From Haematospirillum jordaniae (GTDB taxonomy: Bacteria; Pseudomonadota; Alphaproteobacteria; Rhodospirillales; Rhodospirillaceae), in assembly GCF_001611975.1 (NCBI RefSeq), contig NZ_CP014525.1:1666001-1730000 (forward strand): DNA of 64,000 bases, read 5' to 3'. Below, one piece after another: positions 8,880 to 15,434 of this stretch; the stretch's first letter is position 1; each line of letters starts with the position of its first letter. The translations under genes were made by a program, and so were the position numbers. Below the pieces are notes generated by a model. It was not told where the DNA came from. It searched no databases and saw only the letters and a program-made list of their open reading frames with translations.

Positions 8880-9179
8880 ATGTCCATTGATGATGTTGAA
8901 GAGCGTGTTGGTTCCCTGCTTGGGGCAATCGGTACGTTGGGGGCAGTTGTCAAATTCGAGCTGAAGGATGAGGGGGTCTTGCGTATTGACGCGACATCTT
9001 CGCCTGCTGTTGTCAGCAGGGAGGATGGTCCAGCCGATACATCCATACGGATTTCATCAGATAACCTGTTGAAGCTCATGGATGGAAACATGGATCCTAT
9101 GGTCGCGTTTGCCATGGGCAAGATCAAGGTAGAGGGATCCAAGGGGCTGGCCATGAAGCTGACCTCTCTTCTGAAGTAA
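8880..9179 (+). CDS. SCP2 sterol-transfer-domain protein
   Basis: This 99-residue protein consists of little more than one SCP2 fold. The FELKDEGVLRIDATSSP strand region, DTSIRISSDNLLKLMDG and the closing GKIKVEGSKGLAMKLTSLL helix are typical. Such small bacterial SCP2 proteins bind acyl lipids or, in the UbiJ/UbiT group, quinone intermediates. ATG 8880 follows GGGGAA and starts the recognisable domain; the frame is open to 8853. It lies behind the COQ9-like gene in the same direction, so joint action on ubiquinone precursors is a reasonable inference without direct proof. Confidence 0.85.
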   Translation: MSIDDVEERVGSLLGAIGTLGAVVKFELKDEGVLRIDATSSPAVVSREDGPADTSIRISSDNLLKLMDGNMDPMVAFAMGKIKVEGSKGLAMKLTSLLK

Positions 9180-9378
9180 AAATCCTGCGGCTGTTCCATG
9201 TGGCCTGTGTCAAGAAGCTCTGGAATATCAGTGGCTTTAGTTGTCCCTGTGGAATTGTGGCGGTTGTCCGTGTTCCTGATTTGCCGGGTTCCTGTTATTT
9301 TTGCTACCGTTGGTCTTGGGGCTGGACAGGAAAAAACCGTGAATTATCAGGCTGGCATTGGCAGTCTGTCTGCTGAAA

Positions 9379-9397
9379 GAGATAGAAAATCTATCTC
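9379..9397. promoter_or_regulatory. Inverted repeat at the regulator start
   Basis: GAGATAG at 9379-9385 and CTATCTC at 9391-9397 form a perfect seven-base inverted repeat around AAAAT. It ends 12 bases before the GTG start and abuts the GGGAGAGG ribosome site. It could be an operator for self-control or an RNA hairpin near the ribosome site. The first 200 bases of this gap (9180-9378) hold nothing I recognise. Confidence 0.4.
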
Positions 9398-9409
9398 GGG
9401 AGAGGCGCG

Positions 9410-10321
9410 GTGAAGCGGGAACTGCCATCGTTGAATGCGTTGCGGGCCTTTGAAGCGGCTGCTCGGCATTCCAGCTTTGTCGGTGCCGCCGAGGAGCTTG
9501 CTGTTACGCCCGCCGCTGTCAGTCATCAGATCCGTAGTCTTGAGGATCATTTCGGAGCATCGCTGTTCCAGCGTCATCACAGGGCAGTTGAATTGACCCC
9601 GGTTGGACGTCGGCTTTTACCAGGGCTGACCGATGCATTTGATCGCCTTACGATGGCTGTCAATGATGCGCGCCCCCGACCTGATAGCCCTGTGACCGTT
9701 TCTGTTGCGTCACCGTTCGCCGCTAAGTGGCTTGCGCCAAGGTTGGAGGGGTTCTTCTCCTGTCATCCGGACATTCCTGTTCAGGTTCAGCCCGATATGA
9801 AGGGGGAGCCTAGCGAAAGTACCAATGCTGATCTTGCTGTATTCTTGGCAGATCCGGATGGCCAAGGTGTTGGCCGATTGTTTGAGGACCAGCTCTTTCC
9901 CGTGTGCGCTCCCGTTCTGCGTATGTCTCTGAAGGCTCCGGCCAATCTGTCGATGCAGACGATCCTGCATGACAGCTCTGCCCGTGAGCTTGATGCGGCG
10001 GGTTGGAGTTCTTGGTTGCGTGCCGTTGGGATGCATGGTTTTTGCGGGGCAAGGGAGCAATACATGGACCATGGGGCACTTGTGATGGACGCAGCCCTGC
10101 ATGGCCTTGGTGTGGCTTTGGCCAGGGGTGCCTTTGTAGCCTCCGAGCTGCGAACGGGTACGCTAGTGCGTCCGTTCGATGTCTCTGTCAGCAGTGGCCG
10201 CCCGTGGTGCTTGCTTTCAAACCCGGATACGGCATCGGCCCCGGGGGTTATGGCATTCCGGAACTGGTTGCTGGCAGAAGCGAGCACCTTTCGGTCGGCA
10301 AACCCACGGCTTGTGCACTGA
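9410..10321 (+). CDS. LysR-type transcriptional regulator, GcvA-like
   Basis: This 303-residue protein is a LysR-family regulator of the GcvA/AmpR-like branch. It begins LPSLNALRAFEAAARHSSF, followed by the winged helix-turn-helix (AAEELAVTPAAVSHQIRSLE, about residues 27-46) and LFQRHHRAVELTPVGRRL. The C-terminal effector domain has SVASPFAAKWLAPRL. Start is GTG 9410 after GGGAGAGG. The target is unclear: no glycine cleavage genes are near, and the next gene (dusA) is convergent. An inverted repeat at 9379-9397 might be its own operator. Confidence 0.92.
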   Translation: MKRELPSLNALRAFEAAARHSSFVGAAEELAVTPAAVSHQIRSLEDHFGASLFQRHHRAVELTPVGRRLLPGLTDAFDRLTMAVNDARPRPDSPVTVSVASPFAAKWLAPRLEGFFSCHPDIPVQVQPDMKGEPSESTNADLAVFLADPDGQGVGRLFEDQLFPVCAPVLRMSLKAPANLSMQTILHDSSARELDAAGWSSWLRAVGMHGFCGAREQYMDHGALVMDAALHGLGVALARGAFVASELRTGTLVRPFDVSVSSGRPWCLLSNPDTASAPGVMAFRNWLLAEASTFRSANPRLVH

Positions 10322-10330
10322 AAGATTCAG

Positions 10331-10360
10331 TGTGTCAGATGGCTTCTGACACAGCCTTTT
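10331..10360 (+). terminator. Terminator of the GcvA-like gene, inside the end of dusA
   Basis: TGTGTCAGA at 10331-10339 pairs perfectly with TCTGACACA at 10345-10353 around a five-base loop, followed by GCCTTTT. It starts ten bases after the regulator stop. Because dusA ends at 10335 on the other strand, the stem also encodes the last dusA codons. Confidence 0.65.
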
Positions 10361-11351
10361 CCGTTGATGTGCGTATAATGTCTATGGAACGTTCCCAGAC
10401 ATCCAGCCCTGCATCACGGCTTGATGTATTCTCGCTCAGATAGCGGCGCCAGGTGCGCGCACCGTGCATGCCATGAAAGAGCCCCAGAACGTGCCGGGTC
10501 ATGTGGTGGAGCGGAACGCCGCGTGCTAGGTGTTCCTTGATGTGAGGGGTGAACCGCTCCAACACCTGTATGCGATCAGGTCTTTGTAAGGCGGCGTCGC
10601 CAGTCAAAAGCGAATCTGCCTCTGACAGGATCCATGGCGTTTGGTAGGCGGCACGGCCTATCATACAGCCATCCAGAATGCCCAGATGGGGGCGGCATTC
10701 ATCGATAGATCCCAGCCCACCGTTCAACACAATCTGGAGTTCAGGAAACTCTTTCTTGATACGATGCACGACGTCATGTCGCAGGGGAGGTACTTCCCGG
10801 TTTTGTTTTGGCGAAAGGCCATTCAGCCATGCTTTTCTGGCATGAATGATAAACGTACGACATGTGCCGCCGGCAACCGTTTCAATGAAACGGCACAGTT
10901 CGTCATAGCTGTCGGTCTGGTCAATTCCGATGCGGTGTTTGACCGTAACAGGCTTGTCCGTTTCCTCTTGCATGGCATTCAGGCAATCCCGAACCAGCAG
11001 GGGGGTTGCCATCAGGCAAGCCCCGAAGCGCCCGGATGAAACCCGATCCGAGGGGCAACCGACATTCAAGTTGATCTCGTCATACCCCCATTGATCGGCA
11101 ATTTTTGTACACCGAGCCAGATCAGCGGGATCAGAGCCGCCAAGCTGAAGGGCCAAGGGGTGTTCTTGCGGATCAAAGTCCAAGAACCTGTGTTTGTCCC
11201 CATACAAAACGGCCCCTGTCACGACCATTTCCGTGTAAAGGCGTGTGTACTTCGTAATCCCGCGCAAGAAGACCCGGTCGTGACGATCCGTCCAGTCCAT
11301 CATCGGGGCGACAGACAGCCTGAGATCAGGCCATGTATGTTGTTTGCTCAT
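10335..11351 (-). CDS. dusA: tRNA-dihydrouridine synthase A
   Basis: This 338-residue flavoenzyme reduces uridines 20/20a in the tRNA D-loop. LSVAPMMDWTDRHDR opens the FMN-binding TIM barrel, INLNVGCPSDRV contains the catalytic cysteine, and TVKHRIGID, FIIHARKAWLNGLSPKQNR and VLNGGL are DusA-specific stretches. ATG at 11351 is chosen; the longer frame would need a TTG at 11387 with no ribosome site. It converges on the GcvA-like gene with 13 bases between stops. Confidence 0.96.
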   Translation of the reverse strand: MSKQHTWPDLRLSVAPMMDWTDRHDRVFLRGITKYTRLYTEMVVTGAVLYGDKHRFLDFDPQEHPLALQLGGSDPADLARCTKIADQWGYDEINLNVGCPSDRVSSGRFGACLMATPLLVRDCLNAMQEETDKPVTVKHRIGIDQTDSYDELCRFIETVAGGTCRTFIIHARKAWLNGLSPKQNREVPPLRHDVVHRIKKEFPELQIVLNGGLGSIDECRPHLGILDGCMIGRAAYQTPWILSEADSLLTGDAALQRPDRIQVLERFTPHIKEHLARGVPLHHMTRHVLGLFHGMHGARTWRRYLSENTSSRDAGLDVWERSIDIIRTSTEKAVSEAI

Positions 11352-11455
11352 GTTCCGGTTTAAAGCAGAAAAATGACATTCCGACAACCATGCTTGCCAA
11401 GGCTTGACGGGCAGGTCTGTTATGTGCAGATTTATGAGAACAAAAAGAGAACACG

Positions 11456-11569
11456 GTGTCAGGAATGCGATTTCAGCACTACGCAGCAGACTTTATTGGA
11501 TTGGCCGCCCTTTTTGCCATGATCTACCTTTGGTCACTCTTTGCCTCTGTTCTTTATGTCCCATTCTGA
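11456..11569 (+). CDS. Possible small membrane peptide of 34-37 residues
   Basis: A reading frame from GTG 11456 (37 aa) or ATG 11465 (34 aa) encodes a peptide with one convincing hydrophobic span, IGLAALFAMIYLWSLFASVL, flanked by charged residues at the N-terminal side (RFQHYAADF). An in-frame stop at 11435-11437 bounds it. Ribosome-site evidence is mixed: AAGAGA precedes the GTG by a few bases, while AGGA touches the ATG. I do not recognise a family. It could be a real single-pass membrane peptide or a chance hydrophobic frame in an intergenic region. Confidence 0.3.
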   Translation: MSGMRFQHYAADFIGLAALFAMIYLWSLFASVLYVPF

Positions 11570-11618
11570 TGGTCAGTCGCAAATAACGGTATCTAAGTGA
11601 CGCGCCTTGATAGAGAAT

Positions 11619-11646
11619 TTGACAGATTATTTGTTTGATGTAGAAT
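11619..11646 (+). promoter_or_regulatory. Sigma-70-type promoter
   Basis: TTGACA at 11619-11624, a 16-base spacer and TAGAAT at 11641-11646 match the housekeeping consensus well. Transcription would begin near 11653, about 130 bases before the ATG at 11786. This argues against the ATG at 11645, which lies inside the -10 element. Confidence 0.6.
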
Positions 11647-11785
11647 GATTATAGAACATAGCGTGTACAGGGCGTGCCGATTCCCCTGTGCTTCGGCTGC
11701 TTCTTCCGCATGTTTTTTGGCTTTTGATTTGCTTCCTCCCGGTGGGGCGGGGGCATTTCGTGCAGAACGTAAGGATCTCTCTGGT

Positions 11786-12211
11786 ATGGTCGCCAAAGTT
11801 GGACAAGGGCAACAAGCTCTTCCGGTCTCGTCTTCGTCGAGGCTTGCCGGTGGCTACCCTGTGTCTTCGGCGCAAAGCTTCAGCCAAGTTGCCAGTCTGC
11901 AGCAAGGCCGGGGTGTCGGTCCAGAGGATGAGTCCCTTCATTTTGCCGACACGTGGGACGATCTACAGGGGCGCCAGCCTGCGCAGCAAGAGTCTGATGG
12001 GGCCGGGCGCTGGTCCGGTGTTCATTTTGGTGGTGTTCTGACGACGTCTGCGGTATCGGGTTTCCTTGTTTCTTGGCGTTCCCGTAATGATGTACAGATG
12101 CAGAATGTTTCGACCAAAGATGGAGCCTTTTTCTACGACGCAGTTGTGAAGGTCCTGTCATCGGGGGGCGTTCAGCGGCAGGTTGGAGCCAATTACAGCC
12201 GCCTTTTCTAG
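11786..12211 (+). CDS. Unknown protein upstream of a FlgC-like gene
   Basis: I do not recognise this 141-residue protein. The N-terminal half is rich in Ser, Gln and Gly and looks disordered (QGQQALPVSSSSRLAGGYPV), with no signal peptide or membrane span. The C-terminal half is more ordered (GAFFYDAVVKVLSSGGVQRQ). ATG 11786 has AAGGA ten bases before it and lies downstream of a good promoter; the frame upstream of that ATG overlaps the promoter and is Cys/Ala-rich, so unlikely to be coded. It precedes the FlgC-like gene by 103 bases in the same direction, so a flagellum-related role is possible but only by association. Confidence 0.55.
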   Translation: MVAKVGQGQQALPVSSSSRLAGGYPVSSAQSFSQVASLQQGRGVGPEDESLHFADTWDDLQGRQPAQQESDGAGRWSGVHFGGVLTTSAVSGFLVSWRSRNDVQMQNVSTKDGAFFYDAVVKVLSSGGVQRQVGANYSRLF

Positions 12212-12314
12212 GGCTGAAGGCTGGTCCCTTTTCCCCATACCGCAATGTTCATGGTCATGCATATGATGTGGTGCGCCAGCGTACTGGCTTAGCGTTGTCT
12301 TTGGGGGTTGGCCT

Positions 12315-12692
12315 ATGTCGGACATCAGCAGTATCGCGGCATCGGGAATGAAAGCGGCCAGCATCAAGGCTGCGGTTGAGGCGACCAATATTGCCAATAT
12401 CCGCAGTGGTGCAGCAATGCCCGAGCCCGGGAAAAGCTACGATGGTTATGTTGCCCAGGAAGCTGTTTTTACCAGCCAGCCTGGATCTGGTGTTGTTGCT
12501 GGTGTACGCCCTGTGACGCCGGCTTTTGTTGCAACCCCGGGAGCTGGAGGGGTTGCGCAGGCGGCCCCTAACGTTGACCTAGCCTCCAGCATTCTTTCTC
12601 TGAAGACTGCCGAAACGGCCTATAAGGCAAGTGCGTCGTTGTTGGATTCTGAGAGGGAACAGGATCGCACCCTTCTTGATACGGTTGCGTGA
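12315..12692 (+). CDS. FlgC-like mini rod-domain protein
   Basis: This 125-residue protein has both ends of a flagellar rod-family protein. The N-terminal helix is IAASGMKAASIKAAVEATNI followed by AN I at the NNIAN position, and the C-terminal helix is VDLASSILSLKTAETAYKAS, matching the usual VDL..E...L..A..AY.A pattern. The middle is short and rich in Pro, Ala and Gly. The N-terminal NNIAN motif is degenerate (TNIAN). It stands outside any flagellar cluster; motA-motB are about 26 kb away. It may be a divergent FlgC/FlgB paralogue or an accessory axial protein. Function is inferred from the end motifs only. Confidence 0.6.
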   Translation: MSDISSIAASGMKAASIKAAVEATNIANIRSGAAMPEPGKSYDGYVAQEAVFTSQPGSGVVAGVRPVTPAFVATPGAGGVAQAAPNVDLASSILSLKTAETAYKASASLLDSEREQDRTLLDTVA

Positions 12693-12769
12693 TGTTCGCC
12701 TTATCAGCTACCTTGTTTCATTGTGATGTTGTTTTTGTTACGGCGCGGGTACCGGATATTTTGTGTTGT

Positions 12770-12817
12770 GGATGTAACATTCACGATGCCGTGAGTGTAG
12801 CGGATGTGACGTTCCCG
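12770..12817. repeat. Direct repeats flanking a hairpin upstream of the Panacea gene
   Basis: GGATGTAACATTCACG at 12770-12785 and GGATGTGACGTTCCCG at 12802-12817 agree at 13 of 16 positions and start 32 bases apart, about three helical turns. Between and overlapping them TCACG (12781-12785) pairs with CGTGA (12790-12794). The block ends about 30 bases before the next start codon, which fits an operator. Confidence 0.45.
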
Positions 12818-12848
12818 GGTCGTTCCCTGAGTGCTTAAACGGGGTCTT

Positions 12849-13433
12849 ATGTCTTCTTTGTCTCAGAAACCCCCCGCATGTGACAGTGTTTTTGATGTTG
12901 CCTTTTGGTTCTTGGATCGGGCCCTAGAGGATGGGGAGTATCTCCAGCCCCAGAAGATGCAGCGTCTCCTGTACCTGTCCCAGGCCTATTACGGCGTGCT
13001 CTCCCGTGGGCAGAGGCTGATTCCTTGCCTTTTCCTAGCAACGGTTCTGGGGCCTGTTGAGCCAACAAGCTGGCGTATTTTTGAGGGAGGTCGTCCTTCC
13101 TTGGCTCCCCACCCATTACCGGATGATATTCAGCACTTCCTGAACAGTATATGGCGGCGCTTTGGATCCCATGGTGCCGATTATCTAGCCCGGATGATTA
13201 TGGCCCAGCCACCCTTTCAAGATGCTGTTGCTATAGGTAAGCGGTGTGAGATCTCACTTGAGTCCATGGTGGCTTATTATGGGCGCAGCGTATCATCAGC
13301 CAGTCATAACGAAGGGGGAGGGGCGCCCGCCCTGGATCAGGTTGTGCGGCCAAAGGTTCTGCGTTCCCATAAAGGAAAGCCGGTTAGCGTAACCTCCTGG
13401 GTCCCCAGGAAGCGTCTGGACCAAGGGCAATAA
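12849..13433 (+). CDS. Panacea-domain (DUF4065, SocA/GepA-like) protein
   Basis: This 194-residue protein resembles the Panacea (DUF4065) family. The hallmark is the N-terminal FWFLDRALEDGEYLQPQKMQRLLYLSQAYYGV, in split form FWFLDRAL / LQPQKMQRLLYLSQAYY, at about residues 20-50. Panacea domains occur as antitoxins in many toxin-antitoxin pairs and in prophage-linked proteins such as SocA. No toxin-sized partner is beside it: the next gene is a DUF192 protein. The C-terminal 40 residues are basic and probably flexible. ATG 12849 follows CGGGG; GTG 12831 is the alternative start. A stand-alone regulator or adaptor is as likely as an antitoxin. Confidence 0.6.
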   Translation: MSSLSQKPPACDSVFDVAFWFLDRALEDGEYLQPQKMQRLLYLSQAYYGVLSRGQRLIPCLFLATVLGPVEPTSWRIFEGGRPSLAPHPLPDDIQHFLNSIWRRFGSHGADYLARMIMAQPPFQDAVAIGKRCEISLESMVAYYGRSVSSASHNEGGGAPALDQVVRPKVLRSHKGKPVSVTSWVPRKRLDQGQ

Positions 13434-13460
13434 TTGCCTTGCTTCGGTAGGAGGTACTGC

Positions 13461-14045
13461 TTGTCGAATTTGTGTTTCCGGTCTGGATCAGGGGGCACTG
13501 CGAGGCGGATTGTTTTGCGCTGTTCTGGTCTGATCTTGTTCTGTTTTGTCAGCATGTTGATTGCAGACATATGCCATGCCACGGGTGTTTCAGGAGATGG
13601 TGTTCAGTTAGGGGGAGATGCAGAGATGCCCTATGTTCCCTTGTATATTTCAAGCGGGGACCAGAGGCACCGGTTCGACGTGCAGGTTGCTGACACCCCA
13701 GCTCGCCAAGCCATCGGTTTGATGTTTCGTCGTGAACTTGCCCCTTCACGGGGGATGCTGTTTGATTTCTCGCCGGGGCGCGTTGTTCGTATGTGGATGA
13801 AAAATACACTCGTTCCCTTGGATATGGTTTTTACTGATCGGGGAGGCCATATCCTCTGGATTGAGGATATGGCCAAGCCGGGCTCCCTTGTTCCCCGTGG
13901 CCCTTCTGTGCCTGTTTTTGCTGTTCTTGAGCTTGCCGGGGGCACGTGTTCGCGGTTGGGTATTCGCGTTGGCGATAAGCTTTCGCATGATCTCTTTAAT
14001 AAAGCTGCCCCTGTGCAGCCGGAAGCGTCTGTACGGGAAAATTAG
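13461..14045 (+). CDS. Exported DUF192 family protein
   Basis: This protein of about 194 residues has an N-terminal hydrophobic export segment (IVLRCSGLILFCFVSMLIA) and a DUF192 domain. The domain shows TPARQAIGLMFRRELAPSRGM, then VRMWMKNTLVPLDMVF and VPVFAVLELAGGTCSRLGI. DUF192 proteins are small beta-barrel proteins of unknown biochemical role, usually secreted. The start is most likely TTG 13461, because AGGAGG lies at 13449-13454 with good spacing; no ATG precedes the hydrophobic segment. It follows the Panacea gene by 27 bases and may be cotranscribed. Confidence 0.85.
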   Translation: MSNLCFRSGSGGTARRIVLRCSGLILFCFVSMLIADICHATGVSGDGVQLGGDAEMPYVPLYISSGDQRHRFDVQVADTPARQAIGLMFRRELAPSRGMLFDFSPGRVVRMWMKNTLVPLDMVFTDRGGHILWIEDMAKPGSLVPRGPSVPVFAVLELAGGTCSRLGIRVGDKLSHDLFNKAAPVQPEASVREN

Positions 14046-14242
14046 GGACTGTTTCCGCTGTTTGTTCCTAGAACAGGTGTACCCTTTGGGTTTGCAGACT
14101 GGTGTAGGGGAATGACGAAGGACTAGGCCGGAAAGTTGCCCTTTGGGGGCTGTCGGGTTGTTTTCTTTTCTTTCCGTCGGTTGTCGGCCCAAAGTGTTAA
14201 GATAGTTCTTGCACTGTTGTGCGATTCGCCTTAGTTTCCCGG

Positions 14243-14256
14243 CCTGCCTTGGCAGG
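14243..14256 (+). repeat. Short palindrome abutting tRNA-Pro
   Basis: CCTGCC and GGCAGG pair around TT and end one base before the mature tRNA 5' end. It may affect leader processing or be chance. The rest of the gap 14046-14242 shows nothing recognisable. Confidence 0.35.
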
Positions 14257-14257
14257 T

Positions 14258-14334
14258 CGGGGCGTAGCTCAGTCTGGTAGAGTGCTTGCTTTGGGAGCAA
14301 GATGCCGGGGGTTCGAATCCTCTCGCCCCGACCA
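14258..14334 (+). tRNA. tRNA-Pro (anticodon TGG)
   Basis: A 77-base cloverleaf: acceptor CGGGGCG pairs with CGCCCCG, the anticodon stem CTTGC/GCAAG encloses loop TTTGGGA giving TGG, and the T-arm has GGTTCGAATCC. The CCA end is encoded at 14332-14334. A C at position 1 is typical of tRNA-Pro. Confidence 0.97.
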
Positions 14335-14391
14335 ACAAGGCCCGTATGGTGCGGGATCTTGGTTCATGGTTTCAGTGTTTGTGAGGTTGTT

Positions 14392-14691
14392 ATGCCGATA
14401 AACGCCCGAATCTACAGACCAGCAAAGAATGCGATGCAATCCGGTTACGGTAACAGCCGGGGCTGGATTCTTGAGTTTGAGTCAGAGGCTCCCGTTGTTC
14501 ACGATGCCCTTATGGGATGGAGTGGATCATCCGATACAAGAAAGCAGGTTCGCTTGCGTTTCGTTGATCGCGATTCTGCCATTGCCTATGCCCGCAAGAA
14601 TGGCTTTGTTGTGCGGGTGGATGAGCCAAGGGAACGGAATATAAAGCCAAAGTCCTATGCTGATAACTTTGCTTTTGGCAAGGTTGGCTGA
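14392..14691 (+). CDS. NDUFS4-type NADH dehydrogenase (complex I) accessory subunit
   Basis: This 99-residue protein belongs to the ETC complex I conserved-region family (NDUFS4/NDUS4, 18 kDa subunit), an accessory subunit shared by alphaproteobacterial and mitochondrial complex I. Visible hallmarks are ARIYRPAKNAMQSG at the N-terminus, WILEFE, PLMGWSGS-like LMGWSGSSDT, VRLRFVDRDSAIAYARKNG and a KPKSYADNFAF tail. ATG 14392 is chosen because the family homology starts there. The gene is sandwiched between tRNA-Pro and tRNA-Arg, with only four bases before the latter, so transcription of the three is probably joint. Confidence 0.93.
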   Translation: MPINARIYRPAKNAMQSGYGNSRGWILEFESEAPVVHDALMGWSGSSDTRKQVRLRFVDRDSAIAYARKNGFVVRVDEPRERNIKPKSYADNFAFGKVG

Positions 14692-14695
14692 CTGG

Positions 14696-14772
14696 GCGTC
14701 CTTAGCTCAGCTGGATAGAGCAGCCGCCTTCTAAGCGGCCGGTCGGAGGTTCGAATCCTCCAGGGCGCGCCA
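14696..14772 (+). tRNA. tRNA-Arg (anticodon TCT)
   Basis: A 77-base cloverleaf: acceptor GCGTCCT pairs with AGGGCGC (one G-T pair), anticodon stem GCCGC/GCGGC encloses CTTCTAA giving TCT, and GGAGG TTCGAAT CCTCC forms the T-arm. CCA is encoded at 14770-14772. Confidence 0.97.
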
Positions 14773-14778
14773 AGACAG

Positions 14779-14818
14779 ATAGACACCGCTCCAGAGTATG
14801 GAGGGTGTCTATTTTTTA
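14779..14818 (+). terminator. Terminator after tRNA-Arg
   Basis: ATAGACACC at 14779-14787 pairs with GGTGTCTAT at 14804-14812, extended by CTCC/GGAG inside, followed by a T run. It ends the tRNA-Pro/NDUFS4/tRNA-Arg unit. Confidence 0.85.
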
Positions 14819-15044
14819 TATTCATCGCTATTAAATCAATCTTAGATCATGTTCGCCGGTTCCTTCGTACTAGGACCGGTCTGAATCCGCATAGTTCTTA
14901 TGTTCTGCGGGCCTTTTGCCTGTCTGGCGCGCTATGGAGGGGACGTGCAATGTGAGGGAAGCAGAGGGCCAGCTGAAGAGGAACGGCCACCCGCTGCCAA
15001 GCCATGGGGGAGAACTTTTCTGCTCTTTTCGGGGAGTTAAGGCC

Positions 15045-15338
15045 ATGGCCAAGATCGTTACGCATGACTCGTTCCGTATTTTGAAAGCTTGTCGCAGCAT
15101 TGAGGAGGCCAATGTGGGCATTATCAGCCAAGTAGAGCGTATGCACGCTGATGCCTCGCGCGTTAAAGGCCGTCTGGGAGAAGCTGAAAGCGCACTCCGG
15201 GATGTTGTGGAGCAATTCCGCAAGGCGCAGGATCGTTTGCGGGATTCTTACCAGAATCACCTCCAGACGATGAAGCTGGTTGATGAAGTGATGAAAGCTA
15301 GCCCGGTCTTTGCCGAGCTACGTAATTCAGGGAAATAA
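15045..15338 (+). CDS. Small helical protein of unknown function
   Basis: This 97-residue protein is not one I recognise. It is almost entirely predicted helix, with heptad-like stretches rich in Glu, Arg and Leu (GRLGEAESALRDVVEQFRKA, then QDRLRDSYQNHLQTMKLVDE), so a coiled coil is likely. There is no signal peptide or membrane span. ATG 15045 has GGGGAG eight bases before it; the frame is open to 14916 but that part looks non-coding. It stands alone between the tRNA terminator and a hairpin. A structural or adaptor role is a guess. Confidence 0.6.
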   Translation: MAKIVTHDSFRILKACRSIEEANVGIISQVERMHADASRVKGRLGEAESALRDVVEQFRKAQDRLRDSYQNHLQTMKLVDEVMKASPVFAELRNSGK

Positions 15339-15353
15339 TGCAGTTACAGGGCG

Positions 15354-15376
15354 CGGCCGCCCATTACGGGCGGCCG
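15354..15376 (+). terminator. GC-rich hairpin after the helical protein gene
   Basis: CGGCCGCCC at 15354-15362 pairs perfectly with GGGCGGCCG at 15368-15376 around ATTAC, 15 bases after the stop. There is no T run, so it may stabilise the 3' end rather than terminate by itself. Confidence 0.5.
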
Positions 15377-15410
15377 AGGGGAGCGGTGTCTTAATGAATT
15401 TGGTATCCAG

Positions 15411-15434
15411 AGGGGCCTCTTGGGTCCCTTTTTT
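15411..15434 (+). terminator. Rho-independent terminator
   Basis: AGGGGCC at 15411-15417 pairs with GGTCCCT at 15423-15429 (one G-T pair) around TCTTG, followed by a T run. It probably ends the transcript of the gene at 15045. Beyond it, 15435-15743 holds no convincing gene or RNA. Confidence 0.65.

Larger units (their letters stand above)
11352..11785. other. Long gap with a possible small ORF and a promoter
   Basis: This stretch between divergent dusA and the next plus-strand gene must hold the dusA promoter. It also holds a small hydrophobic ORF (11456-11569) and a good sigma-70-type promoter (11619-11646). I see no RNA gene in it. Confidence 0.6.

Noticed and set aside
9198..9413. 71-residue frame before the GcvA-like gene
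   Set aside because: No ribosome site or motif, and it crosses a probable operator and the start of the regulator.
11645..11785. Upstream extension of the unknown gene to ATG 11645
   Set aside because: That ATG lies within the -10 box of a strong promoter, so it cannot be on the transcript.
14302..14391. Upstream extension of the NDUFS4-type gene into tRNA-Pro
   Set aside because: The frame is open but would translate tRNA sequence; family homology starts at ATG 14392.
14854..14878. CCGGTTCC...GGACCGG stretch resembling part of a 23S rRNA loop
   Set aside because: Only a short hairpin match; no flanking rRNA sequence is present, so it is not an rRNA fragment.
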